Shown here one piece after another: positions 18,285 through 28,057 of a DNA stretch of 64,000 nt. Positions within the stretch are counted from its first letter, which is position 1, and every line of letters begins with the position of its first letter. Position numbers and translations under genes: made by a program. Source of the DNA: Histomonas meleagridis. Taxonomy: Eukaryota > Parabasalia > Tritrichomonadida > Dientamoebidae. The notes under the pieces were generated by a model, which worked only from the letters and a program-made list of their open reading frames with translations, did no database searches and had not been told where the DNA came from. The stretch covers positions 1 through 64,000 of the forward strand of contig WSYJ01000119.1 of assembly GCA_020186115.1 (NCBI GenBank), written 5' to 3'.

Positions 18285-21029
18285 ATGAATTCCGAAGAAA
18301 CAGAGCAAACCAAATACAACGAAACAAATAATGCCTTCAAAGCAGCCCTACTAAAAACAGCAAAATCAAAAGATGTAAATAATGCGATTAAACTATATAA
18401 GAAAAATGTTGGAGAAAAACTTAATTTACCAGAAGCAGGATCATTAAACAAGTCAATTGACAAATGTTTTTTATCTCCGAATTTTCTGAAAGCAGATAAA
18501 TCAAGGAAGTTTCTTTCGACTGTTGTTCTTTATTCTTTATTTCGGATCAGTGAAATTACATTAGCAATAAAGCAAGCACTTCAAGTAGCTAACACCGAGG
18601 CATCTACAACAATTGGTGATGTTATAGTTAATTCATGGCTTGCAGCAAATTCCAATGAAAAAGCCACAATAGAAACAGGGCTTCTAAAAGATATAATAGA
18701 CTCATCAATATTATCAGCCTCACCAAGTTTCGCCAAAAACTGTAGAATGTTTTTAAATGCTTTTCATTCCAAACGGCGATTACGTAATCAACTCAGTAAA
18801 TCAATGGTACACCTATATGAACCTGTCGTATTTCGATATCTTCATGCAGCCAATCCAATTGTCCGACAAAATACTCTTATGTTATTTGTTTCAGCATTTC
18901 CACTTCAATCACCAAAATTTTCTTCTGACAAAAATCTTTCACTTCTTGAAACTCAAATTGAAGAAATTCAATCATCATTATCCGATGAAAGTCCGAAAGT
19001 TCGTTGTGAAGCTGCTAAATCAACATGTCGAATACTTTATGAATGGTGGGATTTAATTCCACCTCAACCTCGAACAGAATTTATCAAATACTTATCAACT
19101 GAATTATGTTTTGATGGGTCATCATCAGCTGTACGATGCGCAGTTTTAGAAGGACTTGATTTTCTTTTACAACGTGCTGAAAGCATTGAAAGCATTGTTC
19201 AATATTTACCAAATCTTGGATATCTTTTACATGATCCTGTTGAATCCGTAAGAATTCAATTCATTAAATTACTTACAACAATTAATCCATTTGATAATAT
19301 TAACATTTTTAAATTGGTTCATATCGACCATTTAATTTATAGAATGAAATTTGATACTGCTAAATGTTCCGAAGCAATTTGTCAACTTTTACATCCATCA
19401 CTTTTCCCTCCGCCTATAGACAAGAAAAAAGAACATGCTATAAATACAAGAAGAGTTGCTAGATGTCTTTTTTTAATGCGAAAAAGTCTTTCTGCAGCCG
19501 AAAAGTTTTATAAGTGTCTTCCAAAATATGTTTCTGTTGATGAAATTTTATGTTTTTTACGTTTTGCGTATTTTTGGTCTGATAAAGTTATGAAGGGTCA
19601 AAATCCTAAACTTCCAAGTGTTAAATTAGTTGATACTGATACAGAAATGGTTCTTCCTCCATTTGAAGATGTTGATGATTTAGAAAAACAAGAATTGAAA
19701 CCAGAATGCGCAATATGGGTTATTATATCATCAACAATGGAAGCAGTTGCTGCACGTGTTAAAGATTCTGAACAACTCACTGAAATGAGGAATCGAACTT
19801 TTCCTAATTTAAATCCTCAAATGTTATTAACAAAGTTGAATCCTGAATTACATTCATTTCTTTTTAGGTTTTTATCATTATTTCAACCTGCTTCTGGTGA
19901 AGATAATATGGTACTTGAATATTTACAATCGAATGATAATGATGCATGGTCAGATGCACTTAGATGTTTAGTTAAATGGAAAACAATTCAAACATATTTT
20001 CCAAATTTAGTGAAAGTTATTTCAGATACTGTAACATTAAATGAAAATGAAACAAATATCGATGAATTAATACGTTCAATTCGATTTTTATCATTTATTT
20101 TTGCACATTCAGAACTTAGGAAAATTGTTATTTCTCAATCAGATATAATTCAAGAATTATTAAGTAGTTTAAATAAGTTTGTTCCTATTCTTTTATTAAA
20201 ATTAAATATTCCATTCGAATGGAATGAAAATATTTCAATTTTATTTGATAATGATGAAAATTCCGAAATTTCACCTGAAGAAGAAATCGAAAGAATTAGT
20301 CAAAACTCTGAAAGAATTGCGAATGAACTTCCAGGTCAATGTTTAATACAAATAATAGAATTATCTATTGCGCTTAGAGTCCATTTAGCAATTCAAGTAT
20401 TACAAGAAAAAAATCCCGAACTATTTGAAACATCAATACATATTATTCATAAATCAATATTTGAACTTTTTGTTCCAGGAATTTTAAGTGTATATAATGA
20501 AGAAACATTAAATGATGAAGAATCATTACCTTTTCAAGTGTTGAAAACTTTAATGACTCTTTTTGCGGATATGTTATCTTTACATGTATATGATGGAGAA
20601 CCATTTTTCTCTATTTTAAGTGTTTATATAAATGCTATTGAAATAGAAAATGGTTATGGAGTTAATGTATATAATCTTGCATATGAATGCTTAGCAAAAA
20701 TCTGTTTGAGTATTGCTGTAGATGCACCTCAAACTAAAGATGAAGTACATCCTGCACATCCAATTATTTTGAAAATGGTAAATGAAGCTAAAACTGATGT
20801 TTCAATTGATATTGTGAAACATTTAATTAATTCTTTAGCTAAAATACAACTCAAAAAGAAATCATTGCCATGGCTAATAGATACACTTACAGATGTCTTC
20901 TCAAATGAAGAAGAAAGAAAAGAAGAGGAAGAAGATATAGATGATGAAGATGAGGATAAATCAATTAAATCAATTAAGAGTTTAAGAAATCTTATAAATG
21001 AAACTATTGTTAAATTGTCAAATGAATAA
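18285..21029 (+). CDS. NCAPG2: Condensin II subunit CAP-G2
   Basis: 914 residues, alpha-helical with HEAT-type repeats. The strongest match to CAP-G2 is residues 170-300. LYEPVVFRYLHAANPIVRQNTL corresponds to the family's LEPVVFRYLQAANxxVRQNAL. It continues with FPLQSP, SPKVRCEAAKSTCRILYEWWDLIP and VRCAVLEGLDFLL. A second block, EAICQLLHPSLFPPP, fits the family's RLLMPSYFP. CAP-G2 is the kleisin-binding HEAT subunit specific to condensin II, which compacts chromosomes from early prophase. Human CAP-G2 is about 1,140 residues, so this is shorter, mainly at the C-terminus. The C-terminal 50 residues are acidic (EEERKEEEEDIDDEDEDK). The start follows three CGTTTAT motifs. CAP-G of condensin I is the less likely alternative. 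Confidence 0.8.
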   Translation: MNSEETEQTKYNETNNAFKAALLKTAKSKDVNNAIKLYKKNVGEKLNLPEAGSLNKSIDKCFLSPNFLKADKSRKFLSTVVLYSLFRISEITLAIKQALQVANTEASTTIGDVIVNSWLAANSNEKATIETGLLKDIIDSSILSASPSFAKNCRMFLNAFHSKRRLRNQLSKSMVHLYEPVVFRYLHAANPIVRQNTLMLFVSAFPLQSPKFSSDKNLSLLETQIEEIQSSLSDESPKVRCEAAKSTCRILYEWWDLIPPQPRTEFIKYLSTELCFDGSSSAVRCAVLEGLDFLLQRAESIESIVQYLPNLGYLLHDPVESVRIQFIKLLTTINPFDNINIFKLVHIDHLIYRMKFDTAKCSEAICQLLHPSLFPPPIDKKKEHAINTRRVARCLFLMRKSLSAAEKFYKCLPKYVSVDEILCFLRFAYFWSDKVMKGQNPKLPSVKLVDTDTEMVLPPFEDVDDLEKQELKPECAIWVIISSTMEAVAARVKDSEQLTEMRNRTFPNLNPQMLLTKLNPELHSFLFRFLSLFQPASGEDNMVLEYLQSNDNDAWSDALRCLVKWKTIQTYFPNLVKVISDTVTLNENETNIDELIRSIRFLSFIFAHSELRKIVISQSDIIQELLSSLNKFVPILLLKLNIPFEWNENISILFDNDENSEISPEEEIERISQNSERIANELPGQCLIQIIELSIALRVHLAIQVLQEKNPELFETSIHIIHKSIFELFVPGILSVYNEETLNDEESLPFQVLKTLMTLFADMLSLHVYDGEPFFSILSVYINAIEIENGYGVNVYNLAYECLAKICLSIAVDAPQTKDEVHPAHPIILKMVNEAKTDVSIDIVKHLINSLAKIQLKKKSLPWLIDTLTDVFSNEEERKEEEEDIDDEDEDKSIKSIKSLRNLINETIVKLSNE

Positions 21030-21204
21030 ATTTTTTATATAAATATTTTCATTTGTCGTTTTCAATACAATTGTTATGTTATGTATATATATTGTTGTAT
21101 GTATGGTTGGATTTAACAAATATGAACACAAAAATTGCACAATTTATATAAATATGGATTTTGTTTGTTTTTAAATGGTTAAATTTTTTTTTTATGTTAT
21201 CATT

Positions 21205-21780
21205 TTTTATTCTCAAAATATTGTAATAATTTTACTATTTCTGTTTGATTTTTCGAAGATGCAAACATAAGTGCTGAATGATATGATTTAAATAATTACC
21301 AAAAAAAAAATTTTGAAACATAAAAAAGTTTAACGAAAACATATCTTTAGCATTAATATCAATTCCTTTTTGTTCAAGAAGTAATTTAACTGTTTCTGTA
21401 TGACTTTTTCTGATGCTTTCATAAGTGCTGTATTAAATAATTTAAATAATTTCCAAATATTATTTTGAAATATAAAATTAATAAAACATGTTTTAAATAA
21501 AACAAATTAATATTTTGATCATTAATATTGAATATTTTTAGATCAAGTAGTAATTTAACTATTTCTGTATGACCTTTTTCTGATGCTAAAATAAGTGCTG
21601 TATTAAATAATTTAAATAATTTCCAAATATTATTTTGAAATATAAAATTATTAAAATAAATCCAAAATAAAACAATTAAATATTTTTAGCATTAATATCA
21701 ATTCCTTTTTGTTCAAGAAGTAATTTAACTATTTCTGTATGACCTTTTTCTGATGCGATCAAAAGTGCTGTTTTAAATAT
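21205..21780 (-). repeat. Ankyrin cassette array behind the 23.1-kb DUF3447 head
   Basis: Four cassettes read leftward. The GTGCT word at each unit start (reverse strand) falls at 21271, 21425, 21595 and 21765, giving periods of 154, 170 and 170 bp. Spacers are nearly identical in the inner units (a CAAATATTATTTTGAAATATAA-type core on the plus strand). The distal unit is the most decayed. Confidence 0.8.
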
Positions 21781-23111
21781 TTGAAATAATTTTTAAATAT
21801 CATTTTAATATCTCCAATTATATAAAGAAAATCCAAACAAAACAAATTAAAATTATTTTCATTTATATCGATTCCTTTTTGCTCGAGAATATATTTAACA
21901 AGTTCAAAATTTCCTGATAATACAGAGAAAACTAAAATATTATTAGGAATTTGGTTATTTAGAAGAAAATGTTTAACCAAATATAAGTTTCCTATTTCTG
22001 CTGATTCATTTATATGTTTACTAATATTTATTTCTTTTTCCAAAAATGAAAGAATTTTATAATTTCCACTTTTAACACAAAAATAACCTAAAATATCTAT
22101 ATTTTCTTTCATTTTTTCTAATTTGTTTTCATAAATATATTTAAAGATATCATTTCGATGAAATTCAATTGCTGTTTCATATGCATCTTCAAATGATGAA
22201 TGATTTTGCTCACATAAATGAATGATTTCTTCATTTCCACCTGCAACAGCGTATTTACCTGTGTTTTCTACATTTGCTCCATTCATAAGTAAATATTTAA
22301 AACATTTTACTGAAGAAAAAAATGCTGCATAATCAATTAATGTAACATTAATAAATGAATGATTTGCATATAGTGATGGTTGAATTTTAATATTATTAAA
22401 TGAACATCTTTCATAAAGCGATGGTTCTATTTTTTGATTAAAATCAAAATTTGTTTGTGATGATATTTCTTGAAGTTTATCGATTTCATCATTTCGAATG
22501 ATTTTTGCAATTTCATTTGGATTAACTCCTTCTTTAATTAATTTTTTGTGGAGTTCCCAATCATTCTTTGAAAGTTCTTCATAATTTTTTATGATTTCCT
22601 CTGCTAATTTCATTCTTTGCCTGATTGAACTACTCAAAAAACGGGTATTATTAACAATGAAGTCATTTTCTTCTTTTTTGTTATAATGCATAAAATAACC
22701 ATATTGAAATTTTTTTGTTATGTTTGCATCAATTAAATTTTTACTAATCATATTCTCAATTAAAAAATAAGTTTCTTTTGAATCATATTTGGATATAAAA
22801 TTTAAAAAATATCAATTATTTTTGGTACATCTTTATTTAATTCTTCTTCTTTTGCTTGAATTGCTTGTAAATAATTTATATACAAATCACATGTAATTTT
22901 TTGAGATGAAGAAAATGCAAAATAAATTAAAATACTTATGATTAAGTTATATGAATATGGTGAATTTGAATCAAATAGTTTCATTGTTTGTTCGATTGAT
23001 AAATTCAAGTTTTCATCAGTTAAATGAAATATTATATATTCAAGAGAACTTTAGTTCTTCAAAATATATATCAAATTTACTGTTAAGATTTCTATTTGTG
23101 GAATATTCCAT
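21759..23111 (-). pseudogene. DUF3447/ankyrin head with two frameshifts
   Basis: Homology starts at an ATG at 23111 (MEYSTNRNLNS). It crosses a one-base insertion near 23046, after which the frame (LEYIIFHLTDENL) is open. It then meets a one-base deletion in a T run near 22803 and continues as an intact 330-codon frame (22751-21759). That frame contains DWELHKKLIKEGVN, RNDEIDKLQEISSQ, TLIDYAAFFSSVKCF and the closing ankyrin repeats. The copy has a short internal duplication: QPSLYANHSF repeats PSLYERCSF just before TLIDYAA. The two frameshifts cancel in phase, but the middle frame meets stops, so no full protein can be made. It leads into the cassette array at 21780-21205. Confidence 0.8.
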
Positions 23112-23420
23112 TTGCAAATGTAAGAAATGATAGCAAAAAAGTGACAAAATTTCAAACAAAATTACTTCTTCATTAAATAGATGTTTACTCTAATAAAATC
23201 CATCACTCGAAATTTTCGAGTCGAAAACATTTATTTTTTGAGTTATAATTACTAGAAATAAATAGTTTCAAGGATATTTTTTAAACAAAGAAAGAAGAGG
23301 TTAATCCATTTTCACTTTTTGTACGATGATAACGGTTTTTGCCCTTGGCATCGTGCTATCGTTTAAATGATTTTTTTTGCAAAATTTCAATGCTTATTTG
23401 TTCAAATCCTTAATTTGTAA
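23112..23420. other. Divergent intergenic region
   Basis: AT-rich. Near 23328 it holds TAACGGTTTTTG and at 23361 ATCGTTTAAAT, similar to the upstream elements of other genes and positioned for the Rab at 23421. Confidence 0.45.
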
Positions 23421-24002
23421 ATGTCGAACCTTCTCAGCTACAAATTTATTATCATTGGTTCAAGTGGTGTCGGTAAAACAGCTCTCTTAAAGAGGCTTGT
23501 AGAAAACACTTTTAAACAACAATCACAATCAACAATTGGTGTTGAATTTGATTCAACAATCATTGATATTGATAACCAACAGGTAAAACTTCAAATTTGG
23601 GATACAGCTGGTCAAGAACGTTTCAGATCCATTGCTAAGGCGTATTTTAGGAATGCAGTCGGTGTAATTTTAGCATTTGATATTACTGATAGAAAGTCAT
23701 TTGACGAAGTAAATATGTGGATGGCTGATGTAAGAACACTCTGCGATCCTACTGCTGTTGTTATTTTAGTCGGAAATAAGGCTGATTTGGTAAATAAAAG
23801 AGTTGTCACACTCTCAGAAGCCGAACAGCTTGCTCAACAACAGCAAATCACATATTTGGAAACATCCGCAGCTGATGGAACAAATGTTAGAGAAGCTTTC
23901 GTTCGGGTTGCCACACAAATTTTCAGGCGTGGAGTCAAAACACCAATGCCACCACCAACTCAGTACACATCAAATACAACTAATTCTGGTTGCAAATGCT
24001 GA
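23421..24002 (+). CDS. Rab-family small GTPase (Rab2/4/14 or Rab11-like)
   Basis: 193 residues with a textbook Rab G domain: GSSGVGKTA, STIGVEF switch I, WDTAGQERFRSI, GNKADL and ETSA. The C-terminus ends CKC, a CxC geranylgeranylation site. The RabF motifs (IGVEF, AKAYFRNAVG, FDITDRKSF) are intact, so this is a conventional Rab and better conserved than the one at 11082. The N-terminal and switch sequence is closest, from memory, to the Rab2/4/14 or Rab11 group, which act in Golgi and recycling traffic. Exact subfamily needs a tree. Confidence 0.95.
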   Translation: MSNLLSYKFIIIGSSGVGKTALLKRLVENTFKQQSQSTIGVEFDSTIIDIDNQQVKLQIWDTAGQERFRSIAKAYFRNAVGVILAFDITDRKSFDEVNMWMADVRTLCDPTAVVILVGNKADLVNKRVVTLSEAEQLAQQQQITYLETSAADGTNVREAFVRVATQIFRRGVKTPMPPPTQYTSNTTNSGCKC

Positions 24003-24233
24003 GTAAAAAATAATTTCTTTAACATTTAGTGGAAACTAAAATCGCTATCTCAAATAAAGGTTTTAAAAAGTTGAGTATTAAATGGTTTACAATTTCATAA
24101 TTATGAAAACATGTTTTAGAACCCTAAAATAAACAATTTCCCACTAATATACAAAATTAAATAGAAAAGGAGAAAGCAGAAGAGCTTTTATGTGATTTAT
24201 GTCCCAAAATATGGCTAAATACGAATAGTAGAT

Positions 24234-24578
24234 TTATTGCTTTTGTTGACGGGATTCAGCTTTCTCGCGTTGTTGCTTTAAGAAAAATGGTACACGAACG
24301 TGGCGAAGGTTGGCATTACGAACACGAACAATACGACGGTGGCATGCGCATGAAACGCAGTAGAAGCATTTTTGATATGTCTTTGGGAATTCATATTCTT
24401 TGTAGATGGATGCATCCATAACATCTTTAGCAGATGAACTATCAACCATATTCTTGGTCATGAAACGTTTAATAGCCTTATCACGTGGAACCATACGACC
24501 GCAATTCATGCAGTTAACAATCTTCTTACGACCGGCGTTCATCTTTGAACGTCCACAGTTTCTCCTCTTTTGTGGCAT
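24234..24578 (-). CDS. RPS26: 40S ribosomal protein eS26
   Basis: 114 residues, starting MPQKRRNCGRSK, which matches the family start KKRRNNGRAKKG. Two CxxC pairs (CMNC and CVSC) form the zinc site, with RDKAIKRF, AKDVMDASIY and the basic HRRIVRVRNA segment between and after. eS26 sits at the mRNA exit channel of the small subunit. The frame stays open upstream to a GTG at 24659, but the family start and the upstream AACCGTTAATAACC element (19-32 nt away) fix the ATG at 24578. The tail (KQQREKAESRQQKQ) is Lys/Gln rich rather than Pro rich. Confidence 0.96.
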   Translation of the reverse strand: MPQKRRNCGRSKMNAGRKKIVNCMNCGRMVPRDKAIKRFMTKNMVDSSSAKDVMDASIYKEYEFPKTYQKCFYCVSCACHRRIVRVRNANLRHVRVPFFLKQQREKAESRQQKQ

Positions 24579-24942
24579 GAAGAAAAGGAACGACCAAACC
24601 GTTAATAACCGAAATTGAACAATAACCGCTGGTCGACCCACCCCAATATTTTTTTTCACCCTGCGAATATTTAAATGCTGCTTTATTTCTTATAAAATTA
24701 CGGATTATTTCATTTAAAAATTTCCAATGTGTTTATGTTTTACATTTGCCAGTTGGAAATGAAACAATTCAGGAATCAAATTGAAAATATCTAAAATTCT
24801 CCAGATCACATCAACTAACAAATTTTCTAGGTTTAGGCAATTGCATTTGTTCAACGTAACTTTTTCCAACATTATTACTTTTGTTTGATATCATGAAATT
24901 TAAAATGATTTGCAAAAAGTACAATACGTTAAAATCTTTTAT
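24579..24942. other. Intergenic, 364 bp
   Basis: Upstream of eS26 on the minus strand and downstream of the CDP-DAG synthase gene. Apart from the promoter element next to eS26, it is AT-rich and unremarkable. Confidence 0.5.
24597..24610 (-). promoter_or_regulatory. AACCGTTAATAACC element before eS26
   Basis: On the plus strand it reads AACCGTTAATAACC, 19 nt from the ATG at 24578. It has the same core as TAACCGTTA at 7254. Confidence 0.45.
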
Positions 24943-25980
24943 TTAGTTGCGAATTACTGATTTGATATAAAGATATGCGAATGTAGCCATAATAAACTCA
25001 CAATCGACTCTATCTAGGATTCCACCATGTCCGGGAATGACGTTACCAAAGTCTTTAAGTCCATGAACACGCTTAAGTCCGGAGGCTAAGAAACCTCCGA
25101 ATGGTGCGATCAGAGATGAGAAAACATAAAAAACGATGGAATGAAGTTGAGCAGGGAAAGCTTCAAACGAGAAGCCAAAGATGTTGTATTGTTGTTTCAC
25201 GAATTCCGGAGGCGGATTACATTCAGTGTGAAATGCAAATGGTTTTACATTTTCACAATATGTGAATGGAAATTTGGAAAACAGAATCGGGAGGAAGAAC
25301 GAAATGGCAACGCAACAAAACAACGCACCAACAAAGCCTTCGACTGTCTTTTTTGGAGATAATGCAATCAAAGGAGTATGACCAAAGATACGTCCGCAAA
25401 AATAGGCACAACTATCATTCAGTGCGACCGCGCAAACTGAGTTAAAGAACCAGAACAAAGAGAAACGGGAAACTTTGACGTATAAATTTGCTGGTACAAC
25501 AAGTAGAACAACGCTAACAATGGACCACCCTAAGCGATCAAAGGAATAAGCAAGATTGACTGGATTGAGACTGATAACAAATAAGACTAATAAAATGGAT
25601 CCTATGAAGAAGCAAAACAATGCATGATATTTCATGAAACTACATTCACCTATAATTTCCTCAACAATTCCTGGAGCTGAAACTGCATATGATATTAAAG
25701 TTGTTAAAATATAAGGAAAGGCTTTTGTAAAAAGAGGTATTTTCTTTTCTTCTTCTGGTTTTCTTCCAGCAGCCATAAGTTCATATACAACGACATATTG
25801 TAATATAAAGATTTCAGCAAAAATTGCAACATGCCCAGCTGCAATTATTGTAAGTTCTATTGCAATTAATAGAATTGAACTACCAACGCGAACTGCAAGA
25901 TCTGACCATTTGTTTGAAGCAGGAGCTGGTGTTGCTGTTGGTGTTATGTTTTTAGGAGGCGTAGGGTTTCTTCTCCTCAT
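24943..25980 (-). CDS. CDS1: Phosphatidate cytidylyltransferase (CDP-DAG synthase)
   Basis: 345 residues with about eight membrane segments after a Pro-rich cytosolic N-terminus (residues 1-25). The C-terminus carries the family signature SGLKRxxGLKDFGN, then IPGHGGILDRVD (S-x-LKR-x4-KDFG-x5-GHGG-x2-DR-x-D). All catalytic and metal-binding Asp residues are present. FCGRIFGHTPL and LSPKKTVEGFVGA are also typical of eukaryotic CDS1/2. The enzyme makes CDP-diacylglycerol from phosphatidate and CTP in the ER membrane, feeding phosphatidylinositol and phosphatidylglycerol synthesis. The length is slightly short of human CDS1 (about 460), the difference being at the N-terminus. The start ATG at 25980 has no obvious CCGTT element close by. 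Confidence 0.95.
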   Translation of the reverse strand: MRRRNPTPPKNITPTATPAPASNKWSDLAVRVGSSILLIAIELTIIAAGHVAIFAEIFILQYVVVYELMAAGRKPEEEKKIPLFTKAFPYILTTLISYAVSAPGIVEEIIGECSFMKYHALFCFFIGSILLVLFVISLNPVNLAYSFDRLGWSIVSVVLLVVPANLYVKVSRFSLFWFFNSVCAVALNDSCAYFCGRIFGHTPLIALSPKKTVEGFVGALFCCVAISFFLPILFSKFPFTYCENVKPFAFHTECNPPPEFVKQQYNIFGFSFEAFPAQLHSIVFYVFSSLIAPFGGFLASGLKRVHGLKDFGNVIPGHGGILDRVDCEFIMATFAYLYIKSVIRN

Positions 25981-26480
25981 CTGGACACTTTTTCAATACT
26001 TTAAATGATAAAGGGTAAAAAATTACCATACGATCAAAAAAATTTCAATTGTTTACATCAAAGAATCGATTGAATTTCTATCGTATGAGTTGAAATATTT
26101 CAAAAAATTACACAAAAGTACAACAAAGAACATCTCAACATGCTTTCAAGTCCTTGTGGATGGAAAAAAAAAATAGCTTAAACAATTTTTTAAGCAAGTA
26201 AGTAACGCTTTTTAAAATATGTGTTTATTGAAATGAGAATTTGTAATCAATAAAACCTGAGGCTTAGTTAAAAGCTTGTGATATATTGGGCTTTTTTTAC
26301 TTAAACAGCTGCTTCAATTAAACATGCTTAAATAATCGAATCTTGTCTTCTGCTGGATTTACAGCACGAATAACCAGCTATCAAAAAATTGTGAACTTTA
26401 TATAAAAATATAAAAGTGTACTGTTTATTCTTTCAGAAAATTCAGAATGCTGATTAGGATTTCTTAAGTTTATGTTCTAA
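25981..26480. other. Divergent intergenic region, 500 bp
   Basis: It separates the CDP-DAG synthase (minus) and TBC (plus) starts. AT-rich with an A run at 26164. I see no strong motif or RNA. Confidence 0.5.
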
Positions 26481-27524
26481 ATGGAAACTGAGCAACTCTA
26501 TATCGATGAATATGGATTTCCAAATAAATGGAGTCAAGAAACGACCAGAAAATTTATAGAGTATTCTAGGACAACCCGAGAAGCCAATCTTAAGGAATGG
26601 CAACAATATATTTTTTCAATTGGTGGAATCCAAAAAATTAATATTAAAGACCCTCTTTTTAAACAACACGTACGAAAAGGGATCCCCGATTGTTACCGCA
26701 AATTCTTATGGCTCAAAATCACTGGTGTTGATGAGTTAATGCAACAACGGCAAGGATTCTACCAAAAAATGTTATCAATGTCCGATACTATTCCTGAGAA
26801 TGTCATCCGTGTCATTGATGCTGATGTTCCACGTACTTTTCCCAATGTTAATACATTTTCAAGAGAATCTCTTCGAAATGTATTATTAGCATTTGCCATT
26901 GCACATCCAGAAATAGGGTACTGTCAATCACTTAACTTCATTGTAGCTCTTCTTCTCCGTATTGTTGGAGAGGAATCAGCTCTTTGGATGTTATGTGTAA
27001 TTATTGAAAAATATCTTCCAACAGATTATTATTGTAATCAAATGAAAAGCTTCCAAGCTGATCTCAAGATGATAGAGATCATTATCCGGGAGCGTACACC
27101 TGACATAGCCAAGTTAGTTGATCGACTTGGTCATAATTGGATACTTATTGTCAGTGGTTGGCTTCTAACATTTTATTCGAACACATTCCCAGTACCAACT
27201 GTACTCCGTATCTGGGATTCATTTTTCCTTGAAGGAATGAAGATAATATATCGTGTCGGAATTTCGTTCCTCAGGATGAACCAAGAGAAAATACTCACTG
27301 CCACAACGAGGAAAGAGTTCATAGAGCTGATAAATCAACTCCAGTGTGAAGCGATCGAATGTGACAAAATGATGGGAATGGCATTCAGCATAAAGGCATT
27401 CTCTAGGAACCACATTTTGGAGATGAGAGAATTGGCCAGGAAACAAATGTCCGGCGACGCTGAAGAAGAAGGAAAGACATTGACCCAATCTTTAATGAGC
27501 TTATTTGGATATATGAACTTATAG
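26481..27524 (+). CDS. TBC-domain Rab GTPase-activating protein
   Basis: 347 residues, almost all TBC domain. The GIPDCYRKFLWLKITG start is followed by the Arg-finger motif IDADVPRTF (IxxDxxR), the Gln-finger motif YCQSLN (YCQGxN type) and the WDSFFLEG (WD-xxF-xxG) helix. Both catalytic fingers are present, so this should be an active GAP that speeds GTP hydrolysis by a Rab. The TBC occupies about residues 60-300, with short flanks and no extra domain, like small TBC1D/Gyp proteins. Trichomonads have many TBC proteins; the Rab partner cannot be read from sequence. The GC content rises over the last 300 bp compared with neighbours. Confidence 0.94.
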   Translation: METEQLYIDEYGFPNKWSQETTRKFIEYSRTTREANLKEWQQYIFSIGGIQKINIKDPLFKQHVRKGIPDCYRKFLWLKITGVDELMQQRQGFYQKMLSMSDTIPENVIRVIDADVPRTFPNVNTFSRESLRNVLLAFAIAHPEIGYCQSLNFIVALLLRIVGEESALWMLCVIIEKYLPTDYYCNQMKSFQADLKMIEIIIRERTPDIAKLVDRLGHNWILIVSGWLLTFYSNTFPVPTVLRIWDSFFLEGMKIIYRVGISFLRMNQEKILTATTRKEFIELINQLQCEAIECDKMMGMAFSIKAFSRNHILEMRELARKQMSGDAEEEGKTLTQSLMSLFGYMNL

Positions 27525-28057
27525 TAAATTTAATTGTCAGCTTATAAACACTTAAAAATTCTTTTTATAAAATGTTTTTAAAAATTTAATTTCGCAAAAA
27601 TTCTTTATGCACAAATAAAAATGCGCTTCGCGTTGTTTGTGGAGCAATGCGAAGCAAATAAAAAGAAATTTTAAATAAACTCATTGAGATATGTACAAAA
27701 AATTATAAAAAAGTTAAGAGTAAAATATAAAAATATTGTGTGTTAGAAACATACGATCATATAGAGTTTGGTATATTTTTAACAATCAATGTACACTTAA
27801 ATAAAAGAAACGATCAAAAAATGGGGTGATCTGGTCGTTATTAAATGCTTTCCAAAACGGTCATCGGCTATCAGAACGTTCTGAAACTTTACAACGATCT
27901 AGATTGAACTATCGTCGTTTTTAAAAAATGAAGCTTTTCTGATACATTTTTTGAAATGTATACATACAGTTTTAATCAAAAATTGTGGTATAATTCATAC
28001 AAAAAGTTTAATTGCTGGGTGAAAAGGTTTTTAGTAAAGTGAAAATTCTTCGCGAAA
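27525..28057. other. Long convergent gap with a candidate RNA element
   Basis: 533 bp between two genes that end facing each other, where no promoter is needed. Near 27821-27905 it holds a GC-richer block with a 29-nt stretch (27849-27877) that recurs at 62547-62575, plus the palindrome TCAGAACGTTCTGA at 27871-27884. Confidence 0.5.
27821..27905 (+). ncRNA. Candidate structured RNA, copy A
   Basis: 24 of 29 bases align without gaps to 62547-62575, around the shared core ATCGGCTA-N-CAGAAC. It sits in a gap between convergent genes, outside any ORF. The strand is arbitrary and no known RNA class was recognised. Confidence 0.25.

Noticed and set aside
24579-24659. 27-residue N-terminal extension of eS26
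   Set aside because: The start codon would be GTG. The family begins at the ATG at 24578, just after a promoter-like element.
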